Positions 9,701 through 18,369 of a DNA stretch of 64,000 nucleotides are shown piece after piece; the stretch's first letter is position 1; every line of letters begins with the position of its first letter. Made by a program: the position numbers and the translations under genes. Source of the stretch: Chryseobacterium taeanense. Lineage in GTDB: Bacteria > Bacteroidota > Bacteroidia > Flavobacteriales > Weeksellaceae. Location: positions 372,001 through 436,000 of the forward strand of contig NZ_FNDW01000002.1 in assembly GCF_900099685.1 (NCBI RefSeq). The letters run 5' to 3'. The notes below the pieces were generated by a model. It searched no databases. It was not told the origin of the DNA and saw only the letters and a program-made list of their open reading frames with translations.

Positions 9701-10335
9701 TTTTATGAGCCAAAGGCAAATTGATAATATAATTTATTCTCTTGAGAGCATAATATTGTAAGTAATAAAACTCTGATCTTTACACCGACACAAGGATCTC
9801 TCATCGGTCGAGATAAGAAGGTTATCTCGAGCGTGATAAGGTGTTCTCATCGACCGATGAGAACATCTCTCGAAAACGGACAACCTTTAATAGGGTATTT
9901 CTTATGATATATTTTTACTCCGGCTTGGGAAAGGTTTCCAGTCGGAGTTTTGGCTTCGGCTCCGCTCAGCCAACTTTGAGAGGGGAGGGTTTTGGGGAGA
10001 GTGACTTCGAGAACCTCAGTCACCTTTTAGTTGGAGAGTTTGAAGGTCTGAGGTTTTAGTGTAGAGGGTTTGGGAATGTGAGCGATGAAGAGTTAAGCGT
10101 CACAAAAATTCCCCTCCTTTGGAGGGGTGGCAAAAATTCAAAGAATTTTTGACGGGGTGGTTTGAAAAGACCGTCACAGAATGGCTATCATACTTCCAAA
10201 CACATATTACTAACGATGCTGAGATTGTACGCAACATTATAAATTTCTTGCGAACCATAGCGTTAAAGTATATAGTGAATCGAAGGCTCGGGTTACATTT
10301 GGAGGACTGGTGACTGAGCGGAGTCGAAGTCACCA
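9701..10335. repeat. Gene-free block of REP-like hairpin repeats
   Basis: No convincing gene is present in about 635 bases. It holds a dense series of inverted repeats: TCGAGATAA/TTATCTCGA (9808-9830); a perfect 10-bp stem with a 2-base loop at 9843-9864; TTGGC...GCCAA around TTCGGCTCCGCTCA (9950-9973); CCCCTCC/GGAGGGG (10111-10127); AAAAATTC/GAATTTTT (10132-10150); and GGTGACT...AGTCACC (10309-10334). Read on the minus strand, the 9950 hairpin has the same core as the 10309 hairpin (CTGAGCGGAG-C/T-CGAAG) with compensating stem changes, so they are members of one repeat family. Short open frames here are judged spurious. Confidence 0.75.
10309..10334 (+). repeat. REP hairpin, GACTGAGCGGAGTCGAAGTC type
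   Basis: A 7-bp stem GGTGACT (10309-10315) and AGTCACC (10328-10334) enclose GAGCGGAGTCGA. It ends one base before the stop codon of the convergent FAD gene, the usual place for such elements. Confidence 0.75.
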
Positions 10336-12060
10336 TTAATTGAGAATACGATCTTCAGTGATATTTAATTTTAAGGAATGGGCAACTCTTTTTCCTGCGG
10401 TATCACAAAAATCCAGTCCGGAATAATCGGGATTAAGGCCTGCAATAAATGGAACTGACATGATAAAAAGGGATGGTGTCGCTTTTCCATAATAATCAAG
10501 TGCCTGAAAATGATCGTTGATGTTGAGACCATCAACACGCAGATAAAAATTGTCAGGTTCTATTTTAAGGATATTTTTACTGTTCTTCTCAAACTGTTGT
10601 TTCCCACTATCTGTATCTTTAAATTTAAGATATCCTGAGCTTATGATTCCGTCCTCACGTAATGTTTTAAAAGGAATATCATTGAACTGTACCGGCTGCT
10701 GACCAATAGCATCTACATACATTCTGTAATGATCGTTTTTTTTATCTCCTTCAGAATCGACATAATGATAAACAATTCCTTCAGCGGAATGAGGCTCTAC
10801 GTAGCTTTCATCGTCCACGCTTACCAGTTTAATCAGCCCCGCATTGTACAGGGCTATGATTTCTTTATACGATGACTGAGGTAACGAAGCAATAATCACG
10901 GAGATGAGAGGAAGGAGTGTCTTTCTCATCCGGATCATATCTTCTGCCGAAAAGTGTTTAGCAGGGTAGTTAATTGCATAGCTGAACGCAGCAAGTGTTT
11001 CTTTCCAGGCAATGGTCTGATGCCGGTCGATTGATTTCTCAGCTTCATAATATTCTGCTTTGAAAAGCTCAAAACTGTCAAGTTCTTCACGGATACTGAG
11101 CATTTTTTCTACAAATTCTTCTATAGAAAGGTCTTTGATTTCCTGATAGAACTTTTCATTCTTCTTTCTCAGCGGTTGCTTGAAGTTTCGCTCAAATACG
11201 TAATCCAGATCTACAAATCCACCGTGGTTGCTTTTATATTCAAAGATTTCGTCCTGAGACATGATCCAGCCCTCAGAAAATGCACTTCCTTCAGAATGAA
11301 ACCGTAATGCCGGTAAATAGCCTCTTTTTGAGAAAAGGGTAAGAGAAAAGTTGTTGCTTTCTTCGTGTAAAGTATAAACAAGATCATCTTTTTCTTCACT
11401 GAATATCCCATTAAGACGGGCAAGGGTTTTTATGGCATCTACAGCGGTAAGAGAAGTTCCGCGTATGGCGACGGGATGGTTGGTGATCTCTGAGAATTTG
11501 GAAGGCGGGTAGGGGGAATCATACCAGCCGGGAATATTTTCTTCATGTACTTTAGGCCAGTGATGTCCGGTACAGATTACAGCTGCAGAACATTCATATA
11601 CATCATCCTCATTAGTGATAATTTCAAAATAATCTTCTTTTTTACGAATATCAGTAACGGTTGTTTCGGTACAGACTTTTACCTGAACGCCGTGCTTCCG
11701 GATATCATTCAGAAGAATTTTAAACTGCTCTTCAAGATAGTCGCCCAACACAAGCCTGGGGATAACTTTATATTCGTTGATTTCCTGGTAATTACCGAAG
11801 CCATCGTAATCTTTATGAGGCTTACGTTTAATGAAAGAGGTGAAGGTTTCCGGCAATTCCGGGAGTTCATTGGCAGACACATTGGCTACATGTTCATGAG
11901 CCGCGCCTTGTGTGCTGTAAGGCATTCCTGCGCCCAGTCGTGTGCTTTTTTCAAAGATATATATTGTGTGGGGATATACGTTTTCGGAGATCAGATGTTT
12001 AACAACAAATAATGCTGCCGGGCCGCCCCCGATAATCCCGATACTATCGATTTTTTCCAT
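10336..12060 (-). CDS. FAD/NAD(P)-binding protein, NAD_binding_9 type
   Basis: The 574-residue cytosolic flavoprotein opens with IGIIGGGPAALFVVKHLI, a Rossmann dinucleotide fold at residues 7-24. A second nucleotide-site-like segment, RGTSLTAVDAIKTLARL, lies near 195-215. The overall pattern (GMPYST, AHEHVANVSANELP) matches the large FAD/NAD(P)-binding proteins often labelled hydroxyacylglutathione hydrolase by mistake. Some relatives act as hydroxylases or peptide-modifying oxidoreductases, but the substrate cannot be inferred. It is not obviously in an operon: 188 bases separate it from the upstream serine hydrolase. Confidence 0.8.
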   Translation of the reverse strand: MEKIDSIGIIGGGPAALFVVKHLISENVYPHTIYIFEKSTRLGAGMPYSTQGAAHEHVANVSANELPELPETFTSFIKRKPHKDYDGFGNYQEINEYKVIPRLVLGDYLEEQFKILLNDIRKHGVQVKVCTETTVTDIRKKEDYFEIITNEDDVYECSAAVICTGHHWPKVHEENIPGWYDSPYPPSKFSEITNHPVAIRGTSLTAVDAIKTLARLNGIFSEEKDDLVYTLHEESNNFSLTLFSKRGYLPALRFHSEGSAFSEGWIMSQDEIFEYKSNHGGFVDLDYVFERNFKQPLRKKNEKFYQEIKDLSIEEFVEKMLSIREELDSFELFKAEYYEAEKSIDRHQTIAWKETLAAFSYAINYPAKHFSAEDMIRMRKTLLPLISVIIASLPQSSYKEIIALYNAGLIKLVSVDDESYVEPHSAEGIVYHYVDSEGDKKNDHYRMYVDAIGQQPVQFNDIPFKTLREDGIISSGYLKFKDTDSGKQQFEKNSKNILKIEPDNFYLRVDGLNINDHFQALDYYGKATPSLFIMSVPFIAGLNPDYSGLDFCDTAGKRVAHSLKLNITEDRILN

Positions 12061-12248
12061 ATTTAAATTTCTGTCTTCAGTGATTGTAATGTTGCAGGCA
12101 ATAGCTGTAATATTGATTTGATATCAATTATTTTCTTTTGATTGCAATTGCTGTGTAACCTTCAAAGCGTATGCCACTATCAGCCTGTTTTAGAGAATGT
12201 GGTACAATATGATAGACGGGGAGAAAGAATATTTTAAGAACAATACGA

Positions 12249-13379
12249 TTATATCATACGTGCAAATTCTTCAGCAAATATTTTCACCTGGAGCGGTCTT
12301 TTCTTATCGTCAACATCAAGTCTGTTGTAGAATCCTGTCTTTACAATAACCAATTGTTTTTCCGGAATCATGATGATAAATTGTCCCAGGAAACCATAGA
12401 AAAAACGATATTGGAGCTGATGTTCATCGTCTGCCCAAATGGTAAAGCAGAATGCATCGTTTGTTTTCGTGGGAGTAAGCATCCTTTTACAGTATTCTTC
12501 ACTGATGAGCTGCTTTCCTTTCCAGCGTCCGTTCTGCATGATAAGCTGTCCGATCTTTGCAAAATCTCTTGCCGTCGCATGAATACAGCAAAAAGCTTTC
12601 TCAACTCCTTGCTTGTCGATGCTCCATTTTGCCGGAGATTCCATCCCCAGGGGTTTCCATATTTTTTCAGAAAGGTAATCTGCGAGATTTTTCCGGGTGA
12701 CTTTTCTTAAAGCTAAACCGAGAATCTGCGCGGCAACGCTTTGGTATTCGTAATTGTGTCCGGGCATTTCTTTAAACCCGATATCAAAAGCTTGCCCGGC
12801 AAGATCTTCTACAAAGTACTGTTTTGAGTTTTCCGAGAAAGGGTGGTGGTATTCTTCTTCCCAGTCCAGCCCAGCCTGCATCGTCATTAGATGCCTGAAG
12901 GTAAGATGTTTTCCGTAACGGCTGTTTTTATAATGAGGGAAAACAGAGGATATCAGCTGATTTTCAGATTCCAGATAACCGTCGTCAATGGCACATCCCA
13001 CTAATATGGAAAGGATACCTTTCGCCATTGAAAAAGAATTCATTAATGAAGATGCATCATGATCATTCCAGTATTCTTCATAAAGAAGTTTGCTATCGCG
13101 GATAACGAGGAGAGATGAGGCACGCGTTTTTTTCAGTTCTCCGACGAGTTTTTCTGTAAGCACACCGGTATTATAGTTCTGGTCTTTTTTCCATGGCTCG
13201 GGATGAAGATTGGGAATACTGCGTGAGGGAAATTTTTCTCCATCATCAATTGATGGCGTTATCGGGCCTTTATTCACATTCATCGCCAAAGCTTTAAAGA
13301 TGAATCCATACCCGGACAGATAGATGGCTGCGGCAATTGCTGAAGTTCCGGCTATAATGTACGTCAGAGTTTTTTTCAT
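12249..13379 (-). CDS. Serine hydrolase, class C beta-lactamase-like
   Basis: The 376-residue protein has an N-terminal hydrophobic segment (about 4-28) that anchors or exports it, then a beta-lactamase/esterase fold. The SxxK nucleophile motif is S117-M-A-K120, and the Y-x-S/N equivalent is Y212-Q-S214 in NYEYQSVAAQILG. The length fits periplasmic penicillin-recognising hydrolases of the EstB/AmpC-like type. Activity could be peptidase, esterase or lactamase; the motifs do not decide. It stands alone on the minus strand. Confidence 0.88.
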   Translation of the reverse strand: MKKTLTYIIAGTSAIAAAIYLSGYGFIFKALAMNVNKGPITPSIDDGEKFPSRSIPNLHPEPWKKDQNYNTGVLTEKLVGELKKTRASSLLVIRDSKLLYEEYWNDHDASSLMNSFSMAKGILSILVGCAIDDGYLESENQLISSVFPHYKNSRYGKHLTFRHLMTMQAGLDWEEEYHHPFSENSKQYFVEDLAGQAFDIGFKEMPGHNYEYQSVAAQILGLALRKVTRKNLADYLSEKIWKPLGMESPAKWSIDKQGVEKAFCCIHATARDFAKIGQLIMQNGRWKGKQLISEEYCKRMLTPTKTNDAFCFTIWADDEHQLQYRFFYGFLGQFIIMIPEKQLVIVKTGFYNRLDVDDKKRPLQVKIFAEEFARMI

Positions 13380-13460
13380 ATGATTACGCTTGATGTCTTG
13401 CAGCTTTGTTTTGTAGATTTATTTTCATTCAAAGGATGTGCCGTAGGCTATAAATGATAA

Positions 13461-13485
13461 AAGAGACCATTGTGGTCTCTTCAGT
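13461..13485 (-). terminator. Terminator of the receiver gene
   Basis: AAGAGACCA (13461-13469) and TGGTCTCTT (13473-13481) form a perfect 9-bp stem with a 3-base loop. On the minus strand the hairpin is followed by TTTTATC, so it ends the receiver transcript. Confidence 0.8.
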
Positions 13486-13523
13486 TTTTTGTTGTATTAT
13501 CTTTTTTGATATTCATTCAATAT

Positions 13524-13895
13524 TTAGATGCTTGTTTTCTGACCAACAAGATTTTCGATCTTTACAAGAACTGCATCAATATCAAAAGGTTTGCTTACAA
13601 ATTCATCGGCGTTGCATCTGCTGGTTACTTCCGTGTCTTTGGCGTGTGCGCTCATAATCATGATCGGGATATTTGCTGTTTCAGGATCGTTTCTTAAAGC
13701 ATTACAAACCTCAATCCCGGATCCGTCGGGCATCATGACATCCAGTATAAAGATATCAGGTTTTACCGAATTATCTCTTTTGTTGAAGGCATCAACCGTA
13801 GAGAAAGAACGAACATCATAATCTTCAAATGACAGGAGCAATTGTAATGCATCTCTGATGCCTGTCTCATCTTCAAGTATAAAAATTGTTTTCAT
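13524..13895 (-). CDS. Single-domain response regulator
   Basis: The 123-residue CheY-like receiver has no output domain. The acidic pocket is LEDE (8-10), the phospho-acceptor is Asp52 in DIFILDVMMPDGSG, and the lysine lies in FVSKPFD near 105. The partner kinase is not adjacent. The gene lies directly downstream of the polysaccharide-like operon but is separated from it by that operon's terminator (13953-13978), so it is transcribed on its own. A role in controlling the operon is only positional inference. Confidence 0.92.
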   Translation of the reverse strand: MKTIFILEDETGIRDALQLLLSFEDYDVRSFSTVDAFNKRDNSVKPDIFILDVMMPDGSGIEVCNALRNDPETANIPIMIMSAHAKDTEVTSRCNADEFVSKPFDIDAVLVKIENLVGQKTSI

Positions 13896-13952
13896 ATCGG
13901 TTGCCGGGCAAAAACGAAGCCAATCTTTATTACGGACTGAAAAATAATAAAA

Positions 13953-13978
13953 AATCCGCCTCTGAAAAGAGACGGATT
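13953..13978 (-). terminator. Terminator of the polysaccharide-type operon
   Basis: AATCCGCCTCT (13953-13963) pairs with AGAGACGGATT (13968-13978), with one mismatch or wobble. On the minus strand the hairpin is followed by TTTTTTATT. It closes the operon after the lipoprotein gene. Confidence 0.85.
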
Positions 13979-14015
13979 ATGTTTCACTAAAGACAAAATA
14001 TTGTCTTGTAAACGA

Positions 14016-16043
14016 TTAGTTTATTTTAAGGATATTAAGACCAGATTCTCCCGTAGCTACAAATGCAAGATTGTTGCTGATGTAGATGTAGTTTGCAGAA
14101 GCGCTCAGTTTGTAATAACCTACTACCTTAAAGGTATTTTTGTTCAGAACAATTACCCCGTCTGTACCATTAGCAAGATAAAGATAACAGTTGTTTACGG
14201 CAACAGCATTGGTAAGACCTGTCTGGCTGAATACATTCTGATCATTTACCTTGAAGTTTCTAGGAATGAAGTTATTCATCAGCTGTCCGTCGCTTAATCT
14301 GATTTTAGCTACCCCTTTATCACTTAAAGCAACATATACGTATTCATCATCTAGCACGATTACATTTTTACCATCAGTAACAGTTTGTGCAAGAGTACTG
14401 TAATTGTACACTTTCGGATTTGAACCGTCGTTGTTGGCAATTCTAAGTGATGCTCCGGTTGCCTGAACAGCAAGGAATACCTGATAAGTATTATTGTGCG
14501 CTACATATTTAGCTCTTTCACCAGCAAAATTATACTGATCTGTTATAGCATATGCATTGTTTGGATCAAGCTTAAAGAATCCTCCTCCTGTTGTACCTGT
14601 AGAAGCATATAGATAATTGTTGTAGAAGTAAGAATTTTTTGCCGTAGAGCTAGGAAGCTTATAATTCAGGAATGAAGACAGATCCTGAGTGCTGAATGTA
14701 TTGTTAACAAGTGGAGCGGTAACAAGTTTAGCACCGTTTTTATCTCCACCTACAGCATACAGCTTATTATTATCAACATCTACATTGTTGAATTCTATGT
14801 TGTTGAACAATGCTTCATTCACCAAAGAAGGGGAGTTGTAGTCAGTTACATTGAAGATTCTGATGGCTCCTTTTGTATTGCTTCCTGCAACCGCGTCATT
14901 CGTATGGTACGATACATAAGCAAAACCATTGTTGATGGTAACACCTGTTGCGCTTAGCGTCGTATTGCTGATCGATGGGCTTGCCACGTTTGCCACTAAT
15001 GTAAACTGCAGCTGATCGTCTGAACACGGAGCATTACCTTTCTGAGGCGTACATTCGTTTGCCTGAATGTAGGCATTTGAATTTATAGTAACCTGGTTGT
15101 TGATCTTATTTTGTATTGCAGTATAAGAAGTATTCACAAAGTTCAGGTCAATATGTCCCATGAAAGCAATATTCGCATTAATATTCCCGAAAGACATATT
15201 GGAGAAGTCCATTCTTGAAAAGCCGTCTCCGTTTCCGTTAGCTTTTATCTTACCGTCTATCGATACAGTTCCGCCGGTAACTTCAGTGTATGACTGACCT
15301 TTAAGATTCAGGGATCCTGAGCCGTTGATATGGAATCCTTTCTCGAATGTAAGATATCCTTCATTATTCAGGCTTGAATTCAGGTAATTGTTTGGTGCAT
15401 TGAAAACCATTCTACAGTAATTGTTTACGATAGAACTACCATTCAGACTCTCGGAATTGCTAAAGTTTAAATTGTTGTAATTGTTGATGATACCATCAAC
15501 AGATCCTGTAGTATAGGTTACAAATCCGTAGTTGTCTAATTTACCTGCAGAATTCAGGTGAAAATTGACAGTACTTAAGATTTTACCGTTGTTTCCAACT
15601 TCCACTCTACCACCATTGGGAACATTGAGCCAGTTTGATCCGCCCAGTTCACCAAGAATGATGATCTTACCTCCCGAGTTGAAATTGAACCCACCTGTAA
15701 AGGTAGTTCCTTCCGGGATGTAGTACGTTTCTCCGTTGTTAATGTTATACCAGTTATTACCTACTGCAGCTATTGCTCCAGCAAGGTTTGGGGTATAAGT
15801 TGTTTTGTTCTGCAATGCAGAAAGTTTCTGACCGCTCTGGTCGAACTTGATAAAGTTAACAGCTGAGTTCTTAATCTCAATACTTTTGTTGAGATCTCCG
15901 CTTCCGTAACGAAGGGTAATGTCTCCATTGGTAATAGAGTTTGAACTCTCATTGTTTTCAGAAAGTGAATTTTCTTCTGAAGAACACCCGGTTGCAGCAA
16001 TAAGAAGGAATAATCCCACTGCTACGCTTAGCTTTTTTTTCAT
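14016..16043 (-). CDS. LVIVD-repeat-like lipoprotein with beta-helix-like N-terminus
   Basis: The 675-residue lipoprotein has a signal peptide ending in the lipobox ATGC (Cys20), so it sits in the outer or inner membrane facing the periplasm or surface. After a short linker, residues about 90-320 are rich in Gly/Asn/Ser and repeat short strands like a right-handed beta-helix, a fold common in polysaccharide-active proteins. Residues about 350-675 carry LVIVD-like propeller segments (GAIRIFNVTDYNSPSLV; FVATGESGLNILKIN). It is the last gene of the operon, 49 bases after the glycosyltransferase. A role in holding or modifying the exported polymer is inference. Confidence 0.75.
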   Translation of the reverse strand: MKKKLSVAVGLFLLIAATGCSSEENSLSENNESSNSITNGDITLRYGSGDLNKSIEIKNSAVNFIKFDQSGQKLSALQNKTTYTPNLAGAIAAVGNNWYNINNGETYYIPEGTTFTGGFNFNSGGKIIILGELGGSNWLNVPNGGRVEVGNNGKILSTVNFHLNSAGKLDNYGFVTYTTGSVDGIINNYNNLNFSNSESLNGSSIVNNYCRMVFNAPNNYLNSSLNNEGYLTFEKGFHINGSGSLNLKGQSYTEVTGGTVSIDGKIKANGNGDGFSRMDFSNMSFGNINANIAFMGHIDLNFVNTSYTAIQNKINNQVTINSNAYIQANECTPQKGNAPCSDDQLQFTLVANVASPSISNTTLSATGVTINNGFAYVSYHTNDAVAGSNTKGAIRIFNVTDYNSPSLVNEALFNNIEFNNVDVDNNKLYAVGGDKNGAKLVTAPLVNNTFSTQDLSSFLNYKLPSSTAKNSYFYNNYLYASTGTTGGGFFKLDPNNAYAITDQYNFAGERAKYVAHNNTYQVFLAVQATGASLRIANNDGSNPKVYNYSTLAQTVTDGKNVIVLDDEYVYVALSDKGVAKIRLSDGQLMNNFIPRNFKVNDQNVFSQTGLTNAVAVNNCYLYLANGTDGVIVLNKNTFKVVGYYKLSASANYIYISNNLAFVATGESGLNILKIN

Positions 16044-16092
16044 TAAGGGTAAATGTTATTTAATTTTATTAAGGGTTTTGATTATTAAAAAT

Positions 16093-17400
16093 TTATGCAC
16101 CAAATTCTCGAGCCTTTTTTGAGGTTTTCTGAGGATTCCACGGGTCTTTATAGGAATCATAAAAAAAGAATTCATCAATATAGGCAATTGTTCTTACGAT
16201 CCTCATAAAGTATCCCATATACAAAGGATAGAGTGGTACGTAGATGATTTTTGATAAATACTTTCTTTTATTTTTCACTATTAACAAGCAAATAATAAAC
16301 TGCGTAAAATACAGCAGTAAGTATATTAAATATTTGAAAGGCAGCCAGAAAAGTAAAAATTCCGGATTTTCAATTATTATTCTGAACATGTAAACCATCC
16401 AGGTGATATCTAATACCAATCCGAAGAATACATTTTCAAAAAACGAAAAGAAATTTGTCCATCTGAAATTCTTATTTGGAAGCCATATATCATAATGTTT
16501 TCTAAGTCTGAAACGAACCAGCGACCGCGACCATCGTAACCTCTGCTTGGCCAGTTTTGCCCATTCTACCGGAACGTGGGTATTGCATATCGCAGTTTGT
16601 TCGAAGTGGATATCATAGCCGATCTTTCTGATTTTCACGGTAAGATCTCCATCGAGACCGGGTCCTACATCCCATCCGCCGACTCTCATCAATATATTCC
16701 TCGGAAAAATTCCGAATGCGCCCGAAATAATCTTATAAAGCCCGAGAGTAGAAGTTACAATTCTCGAAATGCTTATCGACTGCTGGTATTCCAGATACTG
16801 CATCGTGGCCGTGAGAGATTCTTCATCATTTCTTACCATAAGGTTTCCGCCCACGCCACCTAGATTTTTATATACATAGAAAGGGAGCAGAGATTTTTGT
16901 ATAGCATCGTGTTCCAAAGAAGAGTCTGCATCGATATGCACTATAAATTTTCCTTTCGAGTATTTTAAACCAATATTTGCGGCTGAAGCTTTTCCTCCAC
17001 GGATTTCCGAGCGGATGAATTTTGTGATCAGACCATTTTCTTCGAAAGATCTTCCGATAATTCCTGTATAATCTGTAGAACCGTCATCAACAACTATAAT
17101 TTCTAAATTTTTATAGGTCTGTTTCCTCATAGACATCACCATTTTATGAAGATGTTTACCTTCATTATGGCCGGGAACAAGAACTGTGACAAGCGGAAGC
17201 TCAGTCATCAGCTTTTTATTAGCCTGTTTCCATTTATCATGATTCAGAAAACGTTTTCTGAAGGTCGCAAAAAGAACAACTACTTCGAGAATGAGAAATC
17301 TTGGGATATCTATAATAAAGACATACCATCCCCAGTTCAGAATTTTGGGCCAATTCGAGAACCTTAGATTTGAAAAGATTATTTCCCAGAAACTTTCCAC
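16093..17400 (-). CDS. Processive family 2 glycosyltransferase
   Basis: The 435-residue inner-membrane synthase resembles the hyaluronan/PgaC/NodC/cellulose synthase branch of GT2. The N-terminal membrane segment (about 24-46) precedes the GT-A domain: VDDGS (104-108), the metal-binding D157-A-D159, GLDGD (248-252) in the place of the acceptor-site acid, and QRLRW (286-290), the Q-x-x-R-W signature of processive enzymes. Two or more membrane helices follow (about 320-400). No PilZ or deacetylase is attached. It lies between the zinc protein and the lipoprotein, with 8 bases to the former, so it is operonic. The sugar is unknown. Confidence 0.92.
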   Translation of the reverse strand: MESFWEIIFSNLRFSNWPKILNWGWYVFIIDIPRFLILEVVVLFATFRKRFLNHDKWKQANKKLMTELPLVTVLVPGHNEGKHLHKMVMSMRKQTYKNLEIIVVDDGSTDYTGIIGRSFEENGLITKFIRSEIRGGKASAANIGLKYSKGKFIVHIDADSSLEHDAIQKSLLPFYVYKNLGGVGGNLMVRNDEESLTATMQYLEYQQSISISRIVTSTLGLYKIISGAFGIFPRNILMRVGGWDVGPGLDGDLTVKIRKIGYDIHFEQTAICNTHVPVEWAKLAKQRLRWSRSLVRFRLRKHYDIWLPNKNFRWTNFFSFFENVFFGLVLDITWMVYMFRIIIENPEFLLFWLPFKYLIYLLLYFTQFIICLLIVKNKRKYLSKIIYVPLYPLYMGYFMRIVRTIAYIDEFFFYDSYKDPWNPQKTSKKAREFGA

Positions 17401-17408
17401 GTTTGTTA

Positions 17409-18359
17409 CTAATTGAGAATTTCGTTAATCGCCTTCAGGGTGAGTTTATAATTATAAATCTTTTCCAGATTCAGTTCGGAAGGAGCTTGCTCTGTTTTGC
17501 AGTTTATGCAATGAACCCCAACCAGTGGTTTCTGGAATTCATTTTTACAGATTTCGTTCAGACAATAAAATACTTTGCCCGGCTTATCATAATCCACACC
17601 TATGTTTTTCAGCTCCATGCTGCACTTTGGGCAGATAAGCTTATCTCCTTTCTGGAATCTTGGTTCAGTACCTACATAAGCACATCTGAAATGATGTATC
17701 AGTACCCTTACCTGGAGATTGTGCTCTTTACATTTCGGACACTCTTCACGGTAATTCAGAAAACCTGAATTGCATTTTTTGCAGATGTGCGAAGTATCTA
17801 CATATTCTCTTCTAAGAAGATCATGCTCAAAAGCGTGGTGCAGTAAATCCCTGCCTTTAACGTATGCATCGGTAATATTGGTATAATGCGCTTCAATTCT
17901 AGGATAGCAATAACCACTGAGAGAACCGGAGCTTTCGTAGTGTTCAATATCTTTATTTCTTGAATAATAGTAAAGCAGTGTTCTTTTCAGTACATCCTCT
18001 TCATGAATTGAAGTATTATCCAGTTTTTTTATAAAGTTTAAAATAAATCTTATATATGGTATCTTATTTTGAATATTTATTTTCTGAATATATCCATCTG
18101 ATAAATTTTTCAGATTACAGTTATTAGATTCTTTATAAACTTTCTTTAATTCTTTTTGAAGGAAGACTGGTTTTAGAAAAACTTTAGGATCAGGATGTCT
18201 GATCGCGGTAATTAAAAAATCTTTTACCTTACATGCATTGTCATTGTTTATAATCCAGATGTCTGATCTTTCAATGTCGGGAATTTCATTTCTGTCGATA
18301 AAGTCCTCAAGGAGCTGAGCACGCATACCGTTTTCAAGGGTTAATATTTTTTCAGGCAT
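17409..18359 (-). CDS. Zinc-ribbon protein resembling the TackOD1 domain
   Basis: The 316-residue soluble protein has 11 Cys in its second half: C193/C196, C207/C210, C226, C243/C246, C266/C271 and C284/C287, arranged as zinc-ribbon pairs. The segment HHFRCAYVG, then LICPKCSMELKNIGVDYDKP, then paired Cys, matches what I remember of TackOD1, a metal-binding domain named from thaumarchaeal response regulators and also found in bacteria. The N-terminal part (about 1-75) has strand-helix segments like a degenerate receiver, but no phospho-Asp is evident. It sits between the adaptor and the glycosyltransferase (10 and 8 bases), suggesting a control or assembly role. The family name is recalled, not searched. 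Confidence 0.65.
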   Translation of the reverse strand: MPEKILTLENGMRAQLLEDFIDRNEIPDIERSDIWIINNDNACKVKDFLITAIRHPDPKVFLKPVFLQKELKKVYKESNNCNLKNLSDGYIQKINIQNKIPYIRFILNFIKKLDNTSIHEEDVLKRTLLYYYSRNKDIEHYESSGSLSGYCYPRIEAHYTNITDAYVKGRDLLHHAFEHDLLRREYVDTSHICKKCNSGFLNYREECPKCKEHNLQVRVLIHHFRCAYVGTEPRFQKGDKLICPKCSMELKNIGVDYDKPGKVFYCLNEICKNEFQKPLVGVHCINCKTEQAPSELNLEKIYNYKLTLKAINEILN

Positions 18360-18369
18360 ATGTATGTTT

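Noticed and set aside
9841-10059. 72-codon open frame in the hairpin repeat block
   Set aside because: It runs through two inverted repeats, has atypical codon use and no recognisable protein; the bases are explained by repeats.
9701-10335. CRISPR array or insertion sequence
   Set aside because: The hairpins differ in sequence and spacing and no transposase or cas gene is present.
10100-10336. Overlapping open frames on both strands (78 and 64 codons)
   Set aside because: Both lie across the CCCCTCC/GGAGGGG and GGTGACT/AGTCACC hairpins and match no family; one overlaps a gene end by chance.
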